A stretch of 64,000 nucleotides of DNA from positions 1-64,000 of the forward strand of contig JABCYZ010000012.1 of the NCBI GenBank assembly GCA_013289955.1, in the 5' to 3' direction. The notes beneath the pieces were generated by a model. The model searched no databases, was not told the origin of the DNA, and worked only from the letters and a program-made list of their open reading frames with translations. A program made the position numbers and the translations under genes. The DNA is from Acidobacteriota bacterium. GTDB taxonomy: Bacteria; Acidobacteriota; Terriglobia; Acidiferrales; UBA7541. This document shows, one piece after another, positions 60,163-64,000 of this stretch; the first letter of the stretch is position 1; each line of letters starts with the position of its first letter.

Positions 60163-62400
60163 CTAGCGGCTGCGATCGAGCCGGAAAGCAGCCGGCTGGA
60201 AATCGCCGCGCAGGTCTAGCTCGAGGCCATGGTGCATCCACCACGCGCCAGAGGCGGTGTCCGGGGTGCCGGGACTTGCCTGGCCGGCGATCCAGCTGAG
60301 CTTGTACTCGGCGTTCGGATCCAGTCCATGAAGCTGCAATAACGGGAATCCGCGGCCTTCCTGTGTGGCGTTGGCGAACGCGAAGACGACGGCCTGATTC
60401 TTGTCGGCAGCGACTGTTTCTGTGGCGGAGAATTCGCTTCCTTCGCGCGGGCTGATAAGGCGGTACAGATCGCCGCGTACAATCGTGCGCTGCACGGAGT
60501 GATAGGCAGCGATCAGGCGTTTGGCGGCCGCAAAATCTTCGGCGGTCCACTGGTTGAGATTTGCACCGATGCCGAGCGAGCCTTGCATCGCACTGAGCAT
60601 GCGGTAGGCGAGCGAGGTCACGCGCTTGTTGTTCAGCCAGTGTGGCGAGTCGGTGACCCAGGCCATCATGATTTGCGGCGTGTAGGCGTAGGTAAAACCG
60701 TCCTGCATCGAGAGGCGATCGAAGGGATCGGTGTTGTCCGAGGTCCAGACTTCATCGGTGTAGCGCAAGATGCCGAGATCCACGCGGCCCCCGCCACCCG
60801 AACAGCTTTCGATTTCAATCCTGGGATGCTTCTTGCGCAGGTCCGCGAGAATCGAATAGAGATTGCGGATGAATTCGACGTAGACGCGCTTTTGTTCCTC
60901 GACCGGCACTTGATCCCAGCCGGGCTCCGACCAGTTGCGGTTGTAATCCCACTTGAGAAAGGCGATATCGTTTTCCGTAAGGAGCTTGTCGAGAAAACCT
61001 TCGACGTAGTCGCGCACGTCGGGGCGAGCGAGGTTGAGAACCAGCTGGTTGCGGGATTCAGAGCGCGGGCGTCCGGGAAAATTCAAAACCCAGTCGGGAT
61101 GCTTTCGGTACAGGTCGGAATTCGGATTGACCATTTCCGGTTCGACCCACAAGCCGAAATCCATGCCGAGCGAGTGCACTTTATCGATGAGCGGCTTCAG
61201 ACCGTGAGGAAATTTCTCCTGATTCACGTACCAGTCGCCTAGTCCGGCGTGATCGTCCTTTCGCTGGCCGAACCAGCCGTCGTCCATCACGAAGCGATCG
61301 ACGCCGATAGATGCGGCTTTTTCGGCGAGAGCCATTTGTCCAGCTTCATCGACTCGGAATTCGGTGGCTTCCCAGGAATTATAAATGACCGGGCGGGGCT
61401 TGGGGTCCGGCGCTTCGGGGAGGATATGAGCGATTTCAAAATGATGCAGCAAACGCGAGGCGCCACCCAGGCCATGATCGGAATAGCCGCCGTAGAATAC
61501 GGGCGTTTCGAGATGTTCGCCGGGTTTGAGTTTGTAGCCGAAGTCGAAAGGATTGAACCCACCGGTAACGCGCACTGTGTCCAGCTGCGTGTGTTCAACG
61601 GTGATGCGCCAGGAGCCGGACCAAGCGAGGGCGCCAAACCAGACTTCGCCGTTCTCTTCGCCGGCCGCAAACGGTCCGGTCGCGAGTGATCCGCTGTCGC
61701 GTGAAATGGCAAACCACGGATTAGCCTGATGGCCGGTCGTTCCGCGGCGGCTTTCGATGACCCGCGCGCCGCCGAGAATCGGTTCCTGATTGAGCGTCCA
61801 CTCGCCGGCCCAGCGGCCCGTCAAATAGCTCAAGGTGTAACGTGCGGGAGGCAGCGTCCATTGCGCGGCAGCCGCCTGTTCGATCACGACCGGCTGTTTT
61901 TCGCGATTTTCAATGTCGGCGGAGCGCGCGAGGATGCCGGTGTCCGGGTCGATGGAGTAGCGCAAGGTCACATAAATTTCGCGGGAAATATCCTTCAGCA
62001 GCAACCCGACTGCTTCCGGACTATTCTGCGTGGCGCGGACAAAATGAAGAACCAGATCGCGGTTGCCGTCAGCGAAGGTTATCTTGAGAGCGGGCTCTGT
62101 GAATAAACCCGCGCCCCAGCCTGCGTACTCCTCGGGCGTGGTGGTGTAGGGCGAATCAAAGGAGGCCTTCTCCGGGAACGAGCGCGCGGCAGGAACGGTA
62201 TCGTGGGGGCCGAGGCGGCCGCCCCAATAGAGAGGCTGCAGCTCGCCGTGCTCGTTGACACCCAACGCATAGGTGGAATTGCCTCCATCGAGGCGGAAGA
62301 CTTCGGCGGTTTGGGCCTTGCTTCTGGCTGCCGCGAGAAGCGTCAGGGAGAGGATCAGAAACGCAGAATAAGAGAGACGTATTTTCCGAGAGATTTTCAT
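60163..62400 (-). CDS. exported alpha-galactosidase, GH36
   Basis: The ATG at 62400 follows AGGAT and gives 745 residues with a signal peptide (KIRLSYSAFLILSLTLLAAARS). The GH36 plan is complete: N-terminal beta-supersandwich, then the catalytic barrel with FVMDDGWFGQRKDDHAGLGDW, GLWVEPEMVNPNSDL, the nucleophile Asp in LKWDYNRNW (about 485), ESCSGGGGRVD and the acid/base region VWTSDNTDPFDR (about 555), then a C-terminal beta domain. It would cut alpha-1,6-galactose from raffinose-type sugars or galactomannan outside the cytoplasm. The preceding gene ends 47 bases upstream and may be co-transcribed. Confidence 0.92.
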   Translation of the reverse strand: MKISRKIRLSYSAFLILSLTLLAAARSKAQTAEVFRLDGGNSTYALGVNEHGELQPLYWGGRLGPHDTVPAARSFPEKASFDSPYTTTPEEYAGWGAGLFTEPALKITFADGNRDLVLHFVRATQNSPEAVGLLLKDISREIYVTLRYSIDPDTGILARSADIENREKQPVVIEQAAAAQWTLPPARYTLSYLTGRWAGEWTLNQEPILGGARVIESRRGTTGHQANPWFAISRDSGSLATGPFAAGEENGEVWFGALAWSGSWRITVEHTQLDTVRVTGGFNPFDFGYKLKPGEHLETPVFYGGYSDHGLGGASRLLHHFEIAHILPEAPDPKPRPVIYNSWEATEFRVDEAGQMALAEKAASIGVDRFVMDDGWFGQRKDDHAGLGDWYVNQEKFPHGLKPLIDKVHSLGMDFGLWVEPEMVNPNSDLYRKHPDWVLNFPGRPRSESRNQLVLNLARPDVRDYVEGFLDKLLTENDIAFLKWDYNRNWSEPGWDQVPVEEQKRVYVEFIRNLYSILADLRKKHPRIEIESCSGGGGRVDLGILRYTDEVWTSDNTDPFDRLSMQDGFTYAYTPQIMMAWVTDSPHWLNNKRVTSLAYRMLSAMQGSLGIGANLNQWTAEDFAAAKRLIAAYHSVQRTIVRGDLYRLISPREGSEFSATETVAADKNQAVVFAFANATQEGRGFPLLQLHGLDPNAEYKLSWIAGQASPGTPDTASGAWWMHHGLELDLRGDFQPAAFRLDRSR

Positions 62401-62447
62401 TTGGCGTATCCTAGCACCGCCTGCCGGCGATTGTCTTCTCGGACGAT

Positions 62448-64000
62448 TCACTCGGGCCGGGTTGGCGCCACGGGCCCTCGAGCGCCGCGGACGCCGCTGA
62501 CATCGAAAACGTATGCCACCTGGTGTTTTGTAAGGGCAAGCAGGCGATTGCCATCCGCCGAGAAATGGAGGTAGGCAATGCCATCCGACAAACACTCCTG
62601 GTCCAGCTTGGCAGCCGTTGCCAAATCGTAGAGGAAGAGGCGGCCTGGTCCTTCCTCAATGGCGAACAAATTGGTCCGGGCGCTCGCCGTGGGAAATCCA
62701 CCGACGAAGCGCGCTTTCAGACTCCCATCCTCTAGTGAATATACAGAAACGCGCTTTCCGTCTTTCCTAAGGAAAAGGGCGCCGCCGGCGGAGAATGCGG
62801 CGTCGTAGCTAAACGGGCCGCTTCCTTGTTGAACCAGGACGCCACCGAGAGTTTTTCCCGAGCGTGCATCCAGGATCTCGAAGAAGGAATCCAGGCTCAT
62901 CCGTTTCGCCTGCTTGAACGACTCCCAAACAGACGGAATGCGCCTGGCGGCGGCTTCCGCGCCGCTGCTCCTGGCGTTCCAGCCGAGGACGACGCGGTCG
63001 CCCTGAGGGTCGGCGAACGGCACCGGACTGTTCTCGACAAATTCGCGCTTCCAGAGCTCGTTCCCTGAGGCTGGGTCGCGCGCACGCAGAAGATAGGAGA
63101 CTTCATTCTCGAGGGTCACCGTGAAACGATGGCGAATGGGAGTCACCAGCTCATACTCGAGGAGAACCGTTCCTCCGGAACGGAGATGGTCCTTTCCGCC
63201 GGTCCAGGTTGGAGTGGCTTTGCCGGAAGCAAGAGCGAGTTGGACTTCGCGGGGCGGATTGCCCGGATCTCCCGGAAAAAGAAGATACGCCGAAGCCTCG
63301 TCAGAAAAATTTGCGGCGGAAAAACGCGGGCCGGCGTAGCTTCGTTCTCCGTTTTCCACCCGGAAGGCGGCAGAGTTGCCGTCCACGGAAAATGCCACAC
63401 GGTCGAGTTCAGGCGAGACGGCGGCGGAGCGAAGCACGGGGAGAGAGTTCAGCGGCAAGTCGACAGAAAACCGGGGCCGGCTCTCGCCAATCGCGTAGAG
63501 CAGCAAGGATCCGCTTTCGTTCAGCACCGCCATTTCGTTTCCAAAAGCGTCGATGGAAAGACTGCCGGGAACATTCCATGCGCGGTTTTCCTCAAGGTCG
63601 AAGAGCCCGACGATGGCTCGACTGGCGTCAGAGAGGACCGCGTAGCGCGCATTGCTCGCGAGGCGGACGGCATCAGCCTTGAAGGCAGGCCTTGCGATGA
63701 CTTCGCCGTTTTTCAGGGACACAATAGAAGGCCCAGACTCTTTCTCTCCGGAAGCGATTAAAACGCGCTCGTCACTTTCCAGGCAAAATGAGCCATGCAA
63801 ATGTTTCAGCAGCGCGCCACCCAGCGACGTTTTCCTGCGCGTCGTGAGGTCAACGCTAAACGCCTCCCAGTCATTCTTCACCAGCAAGGTATTTCCCTCC
63901 GGCGAAAAACTCATGGATAGGAAGTTCATCCCTTTGTCGACCAGGGAGTCCAGATTGTTTGCCAAACGAAATCCGAACGGACCGGGAAAGGCGTTGTCGG
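62448..64000 (-). CDS. beta-propeller-like protein, 5'-truncated by window edge
   Basis: The frame runs off the right edge with no clear start (the TTG at 63965 is probably internal), so the N-terminus is missing. The visible ~515 residues consist of repeating beta segments of the kind seen in WD40-like or YVTN-like propellers: MSFSPEGNTLLV, VDLTTRRKTSLGG, VRLASNARYAVLSDASR, VGLFDLEEN, LDRVAFSVDGN, FEILDARSGKTLGGVL, HFSADGNRLLALTKHQ. No signal peptide can be judged. It precedes the alpha-galactosidase gene by 47 bases on the same strand. The role is unknown; a secreted or periplasmic binding protein is plausible. Confidence 0.7.
   Translation of the reverse strand, partial: DNAFPGPFGFRLANNLDSLVDKGMNFLSMSFSPEGNTLLVKNDWEAFSVDLTTRRKTSLGGALLKHLHGSFCLESDERVLIASGEKESGPSIVSLKNGEVIARPAFKADAVRLASNARYAVLSDASRAIVGLFDLEENRAWNVPGSLSIDAFGNEMAVLNESGSLLLYAIGESRPRFSVDLPLNSLPVLRSAAVSPELDRVAFSVDGNSAAFRVENGERSYAGPRFSAANFSDEASAYLLFPGDPGNPPREVQLALASGKATPTWTGGKDHLRSGGTVLLEYELVTPIRHRFTVTLENEVSYLLRARDPASGNELWKREFVENSPVPFADPQGDRVVLGWNARSSGAEAAARRIPSVWESFKQAKRMSLDSFFEILDARSGKTLGGVLVQQGSGPFSYDAAFSAGGALFLRKDGKRVSVYSLEDGSLKARFVGGFPTASARTNLFAIEEGPGRLFLYDLATAAKLDQECLSDGIAYLHFSADGNRLLALTKHQVAYVFDVSGVRGARGPVAPTRPE

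Overview
The window looks like a chromosomal segment of an uncultivated Acidobacteriota-type bacterium. The clues are three long MacB/FtsX-like orphan permeases of the acidobacterial 'ADOP' type, two of them with a PadR regulator gene or its remnant directly upstream; an Oar-like TonB-dependent receptor with an N-terminal carboxypeptidase-regulatory-like domain; high GC; and several small or secreted proteins typical of soil acidobacteria. I see no rRNA or tRNA gene, CRISPR array, insertion sequence or prophage. Both ends are cut inside genes: a TPR protein at the left and a beta-propeller-like protein at the right.

Layout. 1-8.6 kb: TPR protein, small exported and membrane proteins, a sodium:solute symporter divergent from nagB with palindromic boxes between them, a secreted beta-rich protein, a 49-residue basic protein and a DUF2911 protein. 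8.7-16.1 kb: a five-gene minus-strand operon (class III aminotransferase, APC permease, aldehyde dehydrogenase, GabT, succinate-semialdehyde dehydrogenase). 16.3-20.2 kb: TonB-dependent receptor, divergent from a MerR-XRE-cupin regulator at 20.3 kb. 21.2-28.4 kb: exported amidohydrolase, a complete PotD-A-B-C-type ABC importer and a Tat-exported FAD amine oxidase. 28.5-33.6 kb: D-aminoacylase-like and imidazolonepropionase-like amidohydrolases, a carboxymuconolactone decarboxylase-family protein, a small conserved-looking protein and a methyltransferase. 33.7-47 kb: radical SAM/SPASM protein, a broken PadR gene followed by an ADOP permease, a DUF305-LVIVD pair, and a tandem pair of ADOP permeases behind an intact PadR with a readable promoter and operator. 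47-64 kb: an MBL-PilZ fusion, a CDF metal exporter, a VapBC module with a clear promoter and operator, a Gfo/Idh/MocA oxidoreductase, zinc-finger proteins, a STAS antagonist, an ICMT-like methyltransferase, DUF1015, a phosphoglycolate phosphatase-like HAD, a PilZ-TonB fusion, an ArsP/DUF318-type permease, an alpha-galactosidase and the truncated beta-propeller protein.

How the genes may work together. The strongest theme is polyamine/GABA use across 8.7-28.4 kb. The Pot importer and the APC permease would bring in di- or polyamines or GABA. The oxidase and class III aminotransferase would make aminoaldehydes, the betaine/aminobutyraldehyde-type dehydrogenase would make GABA, and GabT plus succinate-semialdehyde dehydrogenase would deliver succinate. 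The MerR-XRE-cupin protein between the two gene blocks resembles PuuR in its XRE-cupin half and is a candidate regulator. A second theme is cyclic-di-GMP-type PilZ domains in unusual fusions: one with a metallo-beta-lactamase fold, one with a membrane-anchored TonB C-terminal domain. The most unusual single protein is the PilZ-TM-TonB fusion at 56.9-58.6 kb, because its PilZ half keeps both c-di-GMP-binding motifs.
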